Source: Xanthobacteraceae bacterium (GTDB lineage: Bacteria; Pseudomonadota; Alphaproteobacteria; Rhizobiales; Xanthobacteraceae). From it: a DNA stretch of 64,000 nucleotides. Every line of letters starts with the position of its first letter. Position 1 is the stretch's first letter. Of this stretch, positions 1 to 10,990 are shown in pieces. A program made the translations under genes and the position numbers. The stretch spans positions 1 to 64,000 of the forward strand of contig JAIESR010000077.1 of the NCBI GenBank assembly GCA_019745775.1, in the 5' to 3' direction. The notes beneath the pieces were generated by a model, which was given only the letters and a program-made list of their open reading frames with translations, made no database searches and was not told where the DNA came from.

Positions 1-400
1 GTGCCGGCGGCGCGGACGCCGGCTCCGGTTGCAGCGGCCACATATTGCTTTCGTTCGTGACGGCGCGCGGCAGGGCTTCCGGCGGCCGCGGCGCGGCGCC
101 TTCGCGGGCCGCCGCGCCGGCGCGCACGATATTGGCTTCCACCACGACGTCGCTCGGGCCGCCGATCATCAGGAGATGCTCGACATTGTCGCGGCGGATC
201 AGAATCAGGCGGCGGCGGCCGTCGACGGCTGCGGCATCGATCACCGCCAGGCGGGGCTGGCGGCCGCGCGACGAGGAGGCGCCCACACCGCCGGCGCCGA
301 AGCGGCGCACCAGAAAGGCGGTGATGCCGATCAAGGCAAGCACGATGGCGAATGCGAAGATGAAGCGCACCCAGAGCGTGTCGCCAAATAGGAAATCCAT
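1..400 (-). CDS. fliO: FliO-like flagellar biosynthetic protein, 3' end outside window
   Basis: Reading the minus strand from the ATG at 400 gives an open frame to the window edge. It has a short N-terminus, one membrane segment (about residues 8-28), then a basic cytoplasmic part with LVRRFG, RGRQPRLAVIDAAAVD and LIRRDNVEHLLMIGG. This matches the alphaproteobacterial FliO family, a small export-gate assembly factor for FliP/Q/R. A second ATG lies directly upstream at 403. GGGAGG at 405-410 leaves better spacing for the 400 start. The gene is divergent from flgB, as in Bradyrhizobium-type genomes. The C-terminal proline/alanine-rich tail is cut at base 1, so full length is unknown. Family assignment is by recognition of the motif block, not by alignment. 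Confidence 0.75.
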   Translation of the reverse strand, partial: MDFLFGDTLWVRFIFAFAIVLALIGITAFLVRRFGAGGVGASSSRGRQPRLAVIDAAAVDGRRRLILIRRDNVEHLLMIGGPSDVVVEANIVRAGAAAREGAAPRPPEALPRAVTNESNMWPLQPEPASAPPA

Positions 401-609
401 CATTCCTCCCTGCGCCCACGGGGACGGCGTCTTGCCGGACAAATCCGATTCCCGGACGAATCCGAATAGTTAACGCCGACGGCAATATCTGCCGCCGCGG
501 ATACTAACAATTCCTTAATGGAAAGGGTGAGATTGCCCCCTCCACCCACCGACACAAACCTTTCCCGTGGTAAACGGCCATTTGAAGGCAGGTTACGGCA
601 TACCGCATT

Positions 610-625
610 TTAACCGCCTATTAAC
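610..625. promoter_or_regulatory. Candidate CtrA binding site upstream of flgB
   Basis: The sequence TTAACCGCCTATTAAC is a perfect match to the CtrA consensus TTAA-N7-TTAAC. It lies 68 bases before the flgB start, between divergent fliO-like and flgB genes. Binding is inferred from the motif and from known CtrA control of flagellar genes in alphaproteobacteria. Confidence 0.65.
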
Positions 626-692
626 CATGAGGTCGGCAAAGTCTGCCTACCGGTACCCGATGGGGGTGCCGGGAACCGGGCGGGCCGACCCA

Positions 693-1088
693 ATGACCAT
701 CTCCAACATCCCCCTGTTCTCGATGCTGCGGACCAAGATGCACTGGCACCAGGAGCGCCAGCGCATCCTGGCCGAGAACGTCTCCAACGCCGATACGCCC
801 CGGTTCCAGCCGCGCGATCTCACGCCGCCGCAATTCGACCCACGCCGGCCGGCGACGTCCGAACTGAGCCTCACGCGAACGTCGGCCGCGCATATCGGCG
901 GCGCCAGCGGCGGCACCCGTTTCCAGCTCGATCGCGCCGGCGGTTTCGAGGCGCGCCCGTCCGGCAACGCGGTCACGCTCGAAGACGAGATGATGAAGGT
1001 CGCCAACAACCAGATGGACTACCAGGCCGCGACCTCGCTCTACACGCGCGGGCTCGGCATGCTGAAGACCGCGATCGGTCGCAGGTAG
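693..1088 (+). CDS. flgB: Flagellar basal-body rod protein FlgB
   Basis: 131-residue proximal rod subunit. It carries the rod-family N-terminal signature (HQERQRILAENVSNADTPRF, about residues 16-35) and the C-terminal amphipathic helix ending in LGMLKTAIG that packs in the rod core. The open frame runs upstream to 567, but the ATG at 693 gives the usual FlgB length and the conserved start MTISNIPLF. First gene of the run flgB-flgC-fliE-fliQ-fliR-flhB. Rod proteins leave the cell through the flagellar type III apparatus and have no cleaved signal, and none is seen here. Probable control by the CtrA box at 610-625. Confidence 0.93.
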   Translation: MTISNIPLFSMLRTKMHWHQERQRILAENVSNADTPRFQPRDLTPPQFDPRRPATSELSLTRTSAAHIGGASGGTRFQLDRAGGFEARPSGNAVTLEDEMMKVANNQMDYQAATSLYTRGLGMLKTAIGRR

Positions 1089-1089
1089 A

Positions 1090-1134
1090 GCATGATCCCG
1101 AAAAGTGGGAACCGGTTTTCGGAAAAGATCATGC
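1090..1134. repeat. Palindromic intergenic repeat between flgB and flgC
   Basis: Inverted repeat with outer arms GCATGATC / GATCATGC and inner arms CCGAAAA / TTTTCGG around a GTGGGAACCGG centre. It starts right after the flgB stop codon. Elements of this kind recur between genes in Bradyrhizobium-group genomes. No second copy was noticed in this window. Confidence 0.6.
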
Positions 1135-1184
1135 GCAAACGAGTGAACCTCCAAGCGAACGGCGAATAGCAGGCGAGGGGACAA

Positions 1185-1595
1185 ATGGACTTCCTGAAAT
1201 CGATCTCGATCGCCGCGTCCGGGTTGCGGGCTCAGGCCGGCCGCATGCGCATCCTCTCGGAGAACATCGCCAACGCCGATTCGACCGCGCAGGGCACCGG
1301 CACCGATCCTTATCGCCGCCGCATACCGACCTTCCGTTCCGAAGTCGACCGCGCGCTCGATGCCCGCGTGATCGCGATGGGGCCGATACGCACCGATCAA
1401 TCCGATTTCCGGCTAAAACACGAGCCGGGCCATCCGGCCGCCGACGCGAACGGCAACGTGCGCTATCCCAACGTCAACGCGATGGTCGAGATGACCGACA
1501 TGCGCGAGGCCCAGCGCTCCTACGAGGCAAACATCAACGTCATCGGCGCGACCCGCCGCATGATCCAGCGCACGCTCGAAATCCTGAAAATCTGA
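1185..1595 (+). CDS. flgC: Flagellar basal-body rod protein FlgC
   Basis: 136-residue proximal rod protein, the usual length. The N-terminal rod signature is clear (SGLRAQAGRMRILSENIANAD, with the residues centred at 13-33), as is the C-terminal helix with YEANINVIGATRRMIQRTLEIL. AGGGGA sits 7-12 bases before the ATG. It follows flgB after a 96-base gap that holds the palindromic repeat and precedes fliE by 27 bases, so it is probably co-transcribed. Assembles with FlgB, FlgF and FliE into the periplasmic rod. Confidence 0.95.
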   Translation: MDFLKSISIAASGLRAQAGRMRILSENIANADSTAQGTGTDPYRRRIPTFRSEVDRALDARVIAMGPIRTDQSDFRLKHEPGHPAADANGNVRYPNVNAMVEMTDMREAQRSYEANINVIGATRRMIQRTLEILKI

Positions 1596-1622
1596 CGACA
1601 GGCCTAGCGAGGACGACAAACC

Positions 1623-1940
1623 ATGACCACGCCTTCTGCCGCCGCCGGTGCCTATGCCAGCCTCCAGCGCCTCGCCAACCCGTCCGCCAATCTCGGGCGG
1701 GCGGTCGGCGAGGCGAGCGGCGGCCCGAGCTTCGGCGAGCTGTTGCGCTCCGCCGCCACCAATCTGATGGACGCCGGACGCAGGACCGACGCGCAGACGC
1801 ACGCCATGGCGTCCGGCAAGGGCAACATCGTCGACGTCGTCACCGCGGTGGCGGAGACCGAGGTCGCGGTCGAGACCATGGTCGCGGTGCGCGACCGCGT
1901 CATCTCGGCCTACGAAGAAATCATGCGCATGCCGATCTGA
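1623..1940 (+). CDS. fliE: Flagellar hook-basal body complex protein FliE
   Basis: 105 residues, the normal size for FliE, which joins the MS ring to the proximal rod and is the first substrate of flagellar export. The recognisable part is the C-terminal half: FGELLRSAATNLMDAGRRTD, then NIVDVVTAVAETEVAVETMVAVRDRVISAYEEIMRMPI, a helix pair (given in short pieces: NIVDVVTAVAETE, AVETMVAVRD, AYEEIMRMPI). The N-terminal 35 residues are alanine/serine-rich and poorly conserved. Lies between flgC and a repeat that separates it from fliQ. Confidence 0.93.
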   Translation: MTTPSAAAGAYASLQRLANPSANLGRAVGEASGGPSFGELLRSAATNLMDAGRRTDAQTHAMASGKGNIVDVVTAVAETEVAVETMVAVRDRVISAYEEIMRMPI

Positions 1941-1984
1941 TGATGGATCAAGGGGCGATAACAGCGCGGCAACGGCGGTGCGCT

Positions 1985-2117
1985 CCCTCTCCCCGGCGGA
2001 GGGGAGAGGGTCGGGGTGAGGGGGTTCGAACCTATCGAGGGACTTAGACCCCCTCACCCTATCCCTCTCCCCATAAGGGCGTTCACGCCCGTCTTCGACG
2101 GGCTATGGGGGAGAGGG
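1985..2117. repeat. CCCTCTCCCC-type intergenic repeat, copy A
   Basis: Two G/C-rich hairpin halves (CCCTCTCCCC / GGGGAGAGGG and CCCTCACCCTATCCCTCTCC) flank a short core, GGTTCGAACCTATCGAG. A second copy with the same core lies at 32814-32911. It occupies nearly the whole fliE-fliQ gap. Copy A carries an extra insert (about 2077-2105) that copy B lacks. Confidence 0.7.
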
Positions 2118-2168
2118 AACAGACCAAGCCCGTGGCGCTGCTGCGCTCCAACTGAGAGAGAGGCAAAA

Positions 2169-2438
2169 ATGTCCGGTGCGGAAGTTCTCGATGTGGCGCG
2201 CGACGCGGTGTTCACGCTGGTGCTGGTCGCAAGCCCGCTGATGCTGATCGGCCTCGTCGTCGGCGTCGTGATCTCGTTGTTCCAGGCACTGACGCAGATC
2301 CAGGAGATGACGCTGGTGTTCGTGCCGAAGATCCTCGCGATCTTCATCGCGATGCTGGTGGCGCTGCCGTTCATGGCCGACCTGATGCAGGGCCAGATGG
2401 CCCGCCTCGCCGCGCGCATCGTCGCGATGGGGTCATGA
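2169..2438 (+). CDS. fliQ: Flagellar export gate protein FliQ
   Basis: 89-residue inner-membrane protein with two hydrophobic helices (about 15-40 and 52-75), the standard FliQ plan. FliQ forms the core of the flagellar type III export gate with FliP and FliR. Recognisable stretch: SLFQALTQIQEMTLVFVPK. The open frame extends upstream into the repeat to 2016, but the ATG at 2169 behind GAGAGAGGCAAAA gives the family length and the typical start MSGAEVLDVARDAV. The fliR start follows 13 bases after the stop. Confidence 0.95.
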   Translation: MSGAEVLDVARDAVFTLVLVASPLMLIGLVVGVVISLFQALTQIQEMTLVFVPKILAIFIAMLVALPFMADLMQGQMARLAARIVAMGS

Positions 2439-2451
2439 CGGCCGGCGTTCC

Positions 2452-3225
2452 ATGAAAGTCGACATCTCCTTCCTGCCCGCTTACGCCGCCGCCTTCATGC
2501 TGGTGTTCGCGCGCATCGGCACCATGGTGATGCTGCTGCCGGGGCTCGGGGAGATGATGGTGCCGCGCCGCATCCGCCTGGTGCTGGCGCTGGTGCTCGC
2601 CGCGGTGCTGCTGCCGCTGCATCGCACCGCCTACGACGTGGACCTGCGCACCTTCGGCCCGGTGCTGACCATGCTCGCGCAGGAGATCTTCATCGGCGCG
2701 GTGCTCGGGATCACCGCGCGGCTGATGATCTCGGCGCTCCAGGTCGCCGGCTTCGTGATCGCGCAGCAGATCGGCCTCGGCTTCGTGACCGCGGTCGATC
2801 CGACCCAGGGCGGCCAGCAGAGCGTCCTGATCGGCAACTTCCTGACCATGCTCGGCATCACGCTGATCTTCGCGACCGACCTGCATCACCTGATCATCGC
2901 CGCGCTCAACGACAGCTATCGCCTGTTCAAGCCCGGTGAGATGCCGGTCATCGGCGACGTGGCGGCCCTGACGACGCAGACCGTCGGCATCGCGTTCAAG
3001 ATCGGCATCCAGCTTGCCGCGCCGTTCCTGATCTTCGGGCTCCTGTTCAATCTCGGGCTCGGCGTGCTGTCGCGGCTGATGCCGCAGATGCAGGTATTCT
3101 TCGTCGGCATGCCGCTGTCGATCCTGGTCGGCCTGATCATCCTCCTGCTCGTGATTGGCGCCGTGATGATGGTGTTCCTCGGCTCGATGGAAACCATCCT
3201 GCGCCAGCTGGCCCCTTATTCGTGA
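2452..3225 (+). CDS. fliR: Flagellar export gate protein FliR
   Basis: 257 residues with about six membrane helices across the whole length, as in FliR. Family marks include FARIGTMVMLLPGLGE near residues 20-35, QQIGLGFVTAVDPTQGGQQS around 103-122, and the C-terminal MPQMQVFFVGMPLSILVGL. FliR packs with FliP and FliQ to form the export channel and contacts FlhB. Encoded between fliQ and flhB, with only five bases to flhB, so translation of the three is probably coupled. Confidence 0.95.
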   Translation: MKVDISFLPAYAAAFMLVFARIGTMVMLLPGLGEMMVPRRIRLVLALVLAAVLLPLHRTAYDVDLRTFGPVLTMLAQEIFIGAVLGITARLMISALQVAGFVIAQQIGLGFVTAVDPTQGGQQSVLIGNFLTMLGITLIFATDLHHLIIAALNDSYRLFKPGEMPVIGDVAALTTQTVGIAFKIGIQLAAPFLIFGLLFNLGLGVLSRLMPQMQVFFVGMPLSILVGLIILLLVIGAVMMVFLGSMETILRQLAPYS

Positions 3226-3230
3226 GGTAA

Positions 3231-4325
3231 GTGGTGGCCGACGAACGCGACGAACAGGACAAATCAGAAGACCCGACACAGAAGCGGCTCGACGACGCGC
3301 TCAAGCGCGGCGACGTCGCCAAGAGCCAGGAGGTCAACGCCTGGTTCGTGATCGCGGGCGGCACGCTGGTGCTGATGGCGTTCGCCGGCGCGATGAGCCA
3401 GACGCTCTCGACGTCGATGCGCGGGCTGCTGGCGAATTCCCACGCGATCCGCGTCGAGGGCCGGAGCTTCCTGCCGGTCGTGCAGAAGATCGGCCTTGAG
3501 GTCATCGCCGCCGTCGCCATTCCGCTGCTGCTCCTGGTGCTGGCCGCGATCTTCGGCAACGTGATCCAGCATCGCCTGGTGTGGACCGGCGAGATGCTCA
3601 AGCCGAAGCTCTCGAAGATCTCCCCGCTCGCCGGCTTCAAGCGCCTGTTCTCGAAGCAGGCGCTGATGAATTTCGCCAAAGGCGTGCTCAAGCTCGCGCT
3701 GCTCGGCGCGGTCATGACCGCGCTGTTGTGGCCGGAGCGCAAGCGCCTGGAAACCCTGGTCACGCTCGACCCGGCGGCGATCCTGGTGATGACGCAGGAG
3801 ATGTCGCTGCAACTCCTCGGCGCGGTGGTGGCGATCCTCGCCTTCATCGCGGCCGGCGATTTTTTCTTCCAGTACCGGCAATGGTTCGAGCGCCAGAAGA
3901 TGTCGTTCCACGAGTTGAAGGAGGAGTTCAAGAACACCGACGGCGATCCCCACGTCAAAGCAAAAATCCGCCAGATCCGCGAGAGCCGCATGCGCAAGCG
4001 CATGATGGCCTCGGTGCCGAACGCCACGGTCGTGATCGCCAATCCGACCCACTTCGCGGTCGCGCTGAAATACGATCGCGGCATGAACGCGCCGGTCTGC
4101 CTCGCCAAGGGCCTGGACGTGATCGCGCTCAAGATCCGCGAGGTGGCGCAGGCGAACGGCGTGCCGGTGGTCGAGAATCCGCCGCTTGCCCGCGCGCTGC
4201 ACGCCACCGTCGAGATCGACCAGGAGATTCCGGCCGAGCACTACCAGGCGGTGGCCGAGGTGATCGGCTACGTGATGAAGCTGAACCGTGCGGCCGGCGC
4301 GGCGCGGGCGGGGCGTAACGGCTAA
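3231..4325 (+). CDS. flhB: Flagellar export switch protein FlhB
   Basis: 364 residues (GTG start at 3231; a second GTG at 3234 is possible, with GAGGTAA just before). A hydrophilic N-terminus (DPTQKRLDDALKRGDVAKS) is followed by four membrane helices and a cytoplasmic C-domain. The autocleavage motif NPTH is at residues 271-274 (bases 4041-4052). Cleavage there switches export from rod/hook to filament substrates. The linker with FERQKMSFHELKEEFKNTDG is typical. Last structural gene of the run. The kinase gene cckA begins just downstream. Confidence 0.96.
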   Translation: MVADERDEQDKSEDPTQKRLDDALKRGDVAKSQEVNAWFVIAGGTLVLMAFAGAMSQTLSTSMRGLLANSHAIRVEGRSFLPVVQKIGLEVIAAVAIPLLLLVLAAIFGNVIQHRLVWTGEMLKPKLSKISPLAGFKRLFSKQALMNFAKGVLKLALLGAVMTALLWPERKRLETLVTLDPAAILVMTQEMSLQLLGAVVAILAFIAAGDFFFQYRQWFERQKMSFHELKEEFKNTDGDPHVKAKIRQIRESRMRKRMMASVPNATVVIANPTHFAVALKYDRGMNAPVCLAKGLDVIALKIREVAQANGVPVVENPPLARALHATVEIDQEIPAEHYQAVAEVIGYVMKLNRAAGAARAGRNG

Positions 4326-4433
4326 CGGCTGAAATCGTTGGTGATTTCCCCGCTACACTCGGAGAATGGCGCGGTTCCGACGGGCAAGATCGGCCTTCGG
4401 AGCCGCCGCGGAATCGGATACACCGGCCTCGTC

Positions 4434-7010
<2,577 letters not shown>

Positions 7011-7333
7011 TCGCCGGCCTTAGCCTTGCTGCCACGCGGCGCTTGCCGTCGACATATCGTGCACGATTTGCAGAGTTCGTGGCGTTTTCCCCACAAGCCA
7101 CACAAAGCTTTCGCACAAGCTACAGGTTGTTGTCATACCACAGGATCGGGTCGGTGTTTTTTGTATAGCCGACGGCCGTTGATCGTCGCCGCGACCTCCG
7201 ATTGCCAGCACCACGTCCGCAGCCGTATAGTCTGAGGCCCAAGCTCATCAACAGGCCTTGGGAACAATATGCCTTGAGCTTTTGAGCACGCTCCGCTGCG
7301 GGCCTGGGCGTGCCATGCGAGCCGGTGTCATTC
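7011..7333. other. Gene-free interval after cckA
   Basis: No frame here has a protein-like composition or a convincing ribosome site. The stretch holds a few A/T-richer spots (GTGTTTTTTGTATAG near 7153) that could be promoter material for the gene at 7334, but no consensus promoter or clear terminator hairpin could be identified. Confidence 0.4.
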
Positions 7334-7921
7334 ATGAACGAACATCACAACATCAAGAACCGATCCGGCGCGCCGGCCGCGCTGCTCGAGCGGGTCGAGG
7401 GATTCGCGGACGCGGCCGCCCTCCAGTCACGCACCACCGCCGACGGCAAGTTGCGGCTCCAGCCGATCGACGGCGTGAAGTATCGCCTCGCGCGCCCGGT
7501 GTCGCATCATCACGGCCATCTCACGGAAGTCTTCCGCACTGATTGGGGTCTCACCGAACTGCCGCTCGTCCAGGTCAACCTGACGACAACCTTCCCCGGC
7601 CGGATCCGGGCGTGGGGCATCCACCGCCAGACCGTCGATCGCCTGTTTGCCGCGAGCGGCGCTTTCTGCATCGTCTGCTACGACGGGCGCCAGAACTCGC
7701 CGACCTTCGGCTGCGTCAACGAGTTCGTGTTGGGGGAACGAAACCAGGGCTTGGTCGTAATCCCGCCCGGCGTCTATCACGGCTGGAAGAACATCGGCTA
7801 TGACGAGGGCGCGATCGTCAGCATGCCGAGCCGGCTCTACGACCACAACGGGCCCGATCGCTGGGAACTGCCATGGGATTCGGACGCGGCACGCGCGGCC
7901 ATCCCATACCGCTGGACCTGA
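7334..7921 (+). CDS. dTDP-4-dehydrorhamnose 3,5-epimerase-like cupin protein
   Basis: 195 residues from the ATG at 7334 (frame open from 7310). The C-terminal two thirds carry the RfbC/RmlC cupin pattern: FPGRIRAWGIHRQTVDRLF, a central strand block, then IPPGVYHGWKNIG and the closing YDHNGPDRWELPWDS. RmlC enzymes epimerise C3 and C5 of the keto-sugar nucleotide on the way to dTDP-rhamnose. No rmlA/B/D gene is nearby, so the exact sugar is unknown and it may act on another deoxysugar or be non-catalytic. Next gene is a GT2 glycosyltransferase 24 bases on, so a shared role in surface glycan or flagellin decoration is an inference. Confidence 0.72.
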   Translation: MNEHHNIKNRSGAPAALLERVEGFADAAALQSRTTADGKLRLQPIDGVKYRLARPVSHHHGHLTEVFRTDWGLTELPLVQVNLTTTFPGRIRAWGIHRQTVDRLFAASGAFCIVCYDGRQNSPTFGCVNEFVLGERNQGLVVIPPGVYHGWKNIGYDEGAIVSMPSRLYDHNGPDRWELPWDSDAARAAIPYRWT

Positions 7922-7945
7922 GGCCCGACTCGGGCCGCGGTTCGC

Positions 7946-9037
7946 ATGACGGTTATGACCATCGACCTGCCTCGATCCGAAGCGCCGCGGGTCTCGATCA
8001 TCGTTGTCGCAACGTCGAAGTTCGAATTGCTGGCCGCGTGCTTGCGTTCGGTCGCGCGTTCCGCGCCCCGGGAACTCCCGTTCGAGACCATCGTGGTGCT
8101 CAACAAGGCCGGTCCCGACGATGAAGCGCGATTGCGGGCAACGGCGACGGGTCTCAAGATCGCGCGATCGCCACTCAACTTCGGCTTTGCCTCAGCCGGC
8201 AACCGCGGGCGCGCCATGGCGACCGCCGAGCTGCTGCTGCTGCTTCACGACGACGCCGAGGTCGAGGCGGGCTGGATGGAGGCGCTGGTCGAAGCCGCCG
8301 ATGCCCATCCCACAGCCGGCGCGATCGGCAGCAAGGTGCTGCACCTGGATGGCCGCCTGCAGAGCGCGGGGTTCATTTTGTGGCGGGACGCGTCGACCTC
8401 TCCGCCATGGGCCGGCGAGGCGCCTTCGCCCGATGCCTTCGATCGCCTGCGCGCCGTGGACTACTGCGGGACCAGCTCGCTACTGGTTCGAGCCGCGGCC
8501 TGGGACGCCGCGGGCGGGCTCGATCCGGCGTACTATCCGCTGTACTACACCGACGTCGATCTCGGCATGGCGCTGCGCAAGCTCGGTTTCGTCGTCCTGT
8601 GTCAGCCGGCGTCTCGCATCCGTCACCACCAGGGTGCGACCAGCAATCCGCGCTTCCGAATTTTCACGATGCAGCGCAATCGCCAGATTTTCATCGAGAA
8701 GTGGCGCGCGGCGCTCGACCGGCACGAACCTCGCGCGCCGGAATCGGCGGTCGCCGTGGAGCGCGCCCTGCAGCGGGCCGAAGCCTTCGCCGAGGAATGT
8801 CGCCGCCGGGGCGCTCCGGCGGTCTCGCCATCGCCGCGCGAGGCAGAGCCGCTGGAAATGTTCTATGAGCGCAGCCGTTTGTTCCAAGAGGCTTACATCG
8901 AGCACCTGACGCAGGCGTTGAAGCAGATGGAGCAGCGTCAAGCGCAGATCGAGGAGTGGGAGCGGATTCTGCGGTCGCGCTCCGCGCTATTCCGGCGGCT
9001 CTTCGCGATGCTGCTGTCAGGAAAGCGCGGTGTCTGA
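7946..9037 (+). CDS. Family 2 glycosyltransferase
   Basis: 363 residues. The GT-A fold starts at VSIIVVATSKFELLAACL (residues 16-33). The DXD-type metal/nucleotide motif is HDDAEV (101-106), preceded by NFGFASAGNRGRAMATAE, as in rhamnosyl-transferase-like GT2 enzymes. A later block with YYTDVDLGMALRKLGF is the ED/DxD acceptor region. The last 60 residues are a charged helix, probably coiled coil (LTQALKQMEQRQAQIEEWER), then a short hydrophobic end. It would transfer a nucleotide-activated sugar to a glycan or protein acceptor in the cytoplasm. Likely forms a unit with the epimerase-like gene just upstream. Confidence 0.85.
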   Translation: MTVMTIDLPRSEAPRVSIIVVATSKFELLAACLRSVARSAPRELPFETIVVLNKAGPDDEARLRATATGLKIARSPLNFGFASAGNRGRAMATAELLLLLHDDAEVEAGWMEALVEAADAHPTAGAIGSKVLHLDGRLQSAGFILWRDASTSPPWAGEAPSPDAFDRLRAVDYCGTSSLLVRAAAWDAAGGLDPAYYPLYYTDVDLGMALRKLGFVVLCQPASRIRHHQGATSNPRFRIFTMQRNRQIFIEKWRAALDRHEPRAPESAVAVERALQRAEAFAEECRRRGAPAVSPSPREAEPLEMFYERSRLFQEAYIEHLTQALKQMEQRQAQIEEWERILRSRSALFRRLFAMLLSGKRGV

Positions 9038-9077
9038 GCCGATGGATATGGCGGCGACGTAACGGACCGGCAGGGGG

Positions 9078-9296
9078 ATGGACGACCGGCAGAAATCGAC
9101 GGACGAACGCTCCGCGGCGCGCAAGCTGGAAGACCGCGAGCGCGCCATCACCAATATCGTGCTGCTGCTGATTTTCGTGGCGCTGGTCGGCATCGGGGTC
9201 TGGCTCTCGGACGGGCTGCTCGACGCGCGGCGCGCCGACGAATGCATCTCGTCCGGCCGCCGCAACTGCAATCCGATCGATCTGCCGCCGCGTTGA
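9078..9296 (+). CDS. Small single-span membrane protein, function unknown
   Basis: 72 residues. A charged N-terminus (DDRQKSTDERSAARKLEDRE) leads to one membrane helix (about 27-46, NIVLLLIFVALVGIGVW), then a short tail with two cysteines (DECISSGRRNCNPIDLPPR). No family recognised. A degraded copy of its 3' end lies at 11861-11932, which shows the sequence was once present twice. It follows the glycosyltransferase by 40 bases on the same strand, but no functional link can be shown. Confidence 0.6.
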   Translation: MDDRQKSTDERSAARKLEDRERAITNIVLLLIFVALVGIGVWLSDGLLDARRADECISSGRRNCNPIDLPPR

Positions 9297-9417
9297 GGTG
9301 GTCAGGACTTTTCTGAAAGCAGCGCGGTTCCCCGGTCCCCGACCGCCGGCGCTCCCGTTGTGGAATTTCGGGGTGCCGGTGCGAAAACCGCCCCCGCGGC
9401 TCCCTCAACGGCAGCCG

Positions 9418-10839
9418 TCATGCCGCGCGCAGGTTCACAAGGAATTCATCGAGCGACCGGGTGAGGACGTCGGCTTGCGATCGAAGAACGTTGGTCGCGT
9501 CGAGCGAAGCCTGGGCCGCCGATGAGGTCCCCATGACGATTCGATTGACGTCCTCGATTTTTGCCATGATGCCATCGGTCCCGATGGCGGCCCGATGCGT
9601 GCTGTGAGTAATTTCACTCGTCGCCCTTTGTTGCTCCCCGACAACCGCCGCAACCGTGCTCGAGGCGCTGTCGACTTCGGCCACTATCTGGCTGATGGCG
9701 CGGACTGCCGAGACCGCTTTCGTGGCGATCGTTTGCATCTCCGCAATCTGGGTCGCGATGGACTCGGTTGCTTTGGCGGTCTGGCTGGAGAGTTCTTTGA
9801 CCTCCATCGCGACAACCGCGAATCCTCGGCCGGCCTCGCCCGCGCGTGCCGCCTCGATGGTGGCGTTTAGCGCAAGCAGATTGGTCTGCGCGGCGATGGA
9901 ACTGATCACTTTGGTAATCTCGCCGATCTTCTGGGCGGCGCCGGACAGCTGTTGAACCGACGTGTTGGTGCTTTGCGCAATGACGGTCGCATTCGAGGCG
10001 ACCAGCGAGGCATTGGATATCCGCTCGACGATTGCCGCAAACGAAATGCTGAGCTCCTCGGCCGACTGCGCGACGACTTGCACATTCGCGATCGCCTGCT
10101 GGGCCGACGTGGTAAGCTCCTGGGTCTGATCGTTCGCGGAGTTGACGGACGACGCAACGGTACGCGACACCCTCTCGGTCTGTTGGGCCGCAGCGGACAC
10201 CGCACTCACCACGTCTTTCAGGTTGTGCTCCAATTGGTTTGCGAAATGGAGTATGTCCTCACGGCGTTTCATCTCCGCGTCCGCGCGCTTCTGATCGTTC
10301 TCGATTCGTATCCGCTCCATTTCGTCGGTCTTGATCCGGAGTTGCTCATTCGCGCGATCAAGGGCGCGCAGCGGAAATATGCGGATCGACAGATACGCCG
10401 CGCACCCCAGGACAAGCCCGGCAAGCGACACGAACAGGGCCTTTATCAGCAATGGCCGCGCGCTCGACATGACCTCAAGGCGACCTAGGACAGTCCCGTT
10501 TTCTATGATCGGCGCCGATCTTGAAATCGAAGGCGCGTCCACAACGCCTTCTTCAATCACCATCCCGCCTTGCTCTGCGAATATCCGCTGGCCGATCGGG
10601 CTCGTGTCGCGGATTCTTAATTGGACAAGCTCGGCAAGCCGGACCCGGTGGAACTGCCACATCGATTCGTGCTGGTAGATGTACCGGGAGACCCGCGACG
10701 CGTTCAGTTCGGCTATCAAGCAAAGCCGATCAACTTCCGCCAGGTATCCGATCGCCAGGTAACCGACCGGCAGGATGACGGCGATGGCCAGCGCGACGCA
10801 GGCGCCGATGGCGTTGATCAACGAGCGCATCGTGTTCAT
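9418..10839 (-). CDS. Methyl-accepting chemotaxis protein
   Basis: 473 residues. Membrane helix at about 10-32, a short periplasmic domain of about 95 residues ([18 protein letters not shown] in it), second helix about 130-152, a short coiled linker, and the MCP signalling domain. The hairpin tip is intact: [20 protein letters not shown] and [18 protein letters not shown]. No clear HAMP domain and no C-terminal CheR-binding pentapeptide are seen. The gene diverges from a PstS-like periplasmic binding protein at 10991. Chemoreceptors and binding proteins can work together, so the pair may sense one ligand. That pairing is inference. Confidence 0.92.
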   Translation of the reverse strand: MNTMRSLINAIGACVALAIAVILPVGYLAIGYLAEVDRLCLIAELNASRVSRYIYQHESMWQFHRVRLAELVQLRIRDTSPIGQRIFAEQGGMVIEEGVVDAPSISRSAPIIENGTVLGRLEVMSSARPLLIKALFVSLAGLVLGCAAYLSIRIFPLRALDRANEQLRIKTDEMERIRIENDQKRADAEMKRREDILHFANQLEHNLKDVVSAVSAAAQQTERVSRTVASSVNSANDQTQELTTSAQQAIANVQVVAQSAEELSISFAAIVERISNASLVASNATVIAQSTNTSVQQLSGAAQKIGEITKVISSIAAQTNLLALNATIEAARAGEAGRGFAVVAMEVKELSSQTAKATESIATQIAEMQTIATKAVSAVRAISQIVAEVDSASSTVAAVVGEQQRATSEITHSTHRAAIGTDGIMAKIEDVNRIVMGTSSAAQASLDATNVLRSQADVLTRSLDEFLVNLRAA

Positions 10840-10990
10840 AAGCAGTAGTTATGCTTTGTTAGCGTAACTGCGCGATTAAGCGACATTGAAAGGGGCTAAT
10901 GCACACATAACCCGCCCAAATGGACACGTTATCTGTTCATTTACCGGTTTTTTCACAGGATGGTCGATGTCTCGGGTGGATTATGGGGTC

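Noticed and set aside
621-1400. Long open frame on the minus strand over flgB/flgC
   Set aside because: It is antisense to two well-supported rod genes and has the Arg/His/Asp-rich composition of a high-GC shadow frame.
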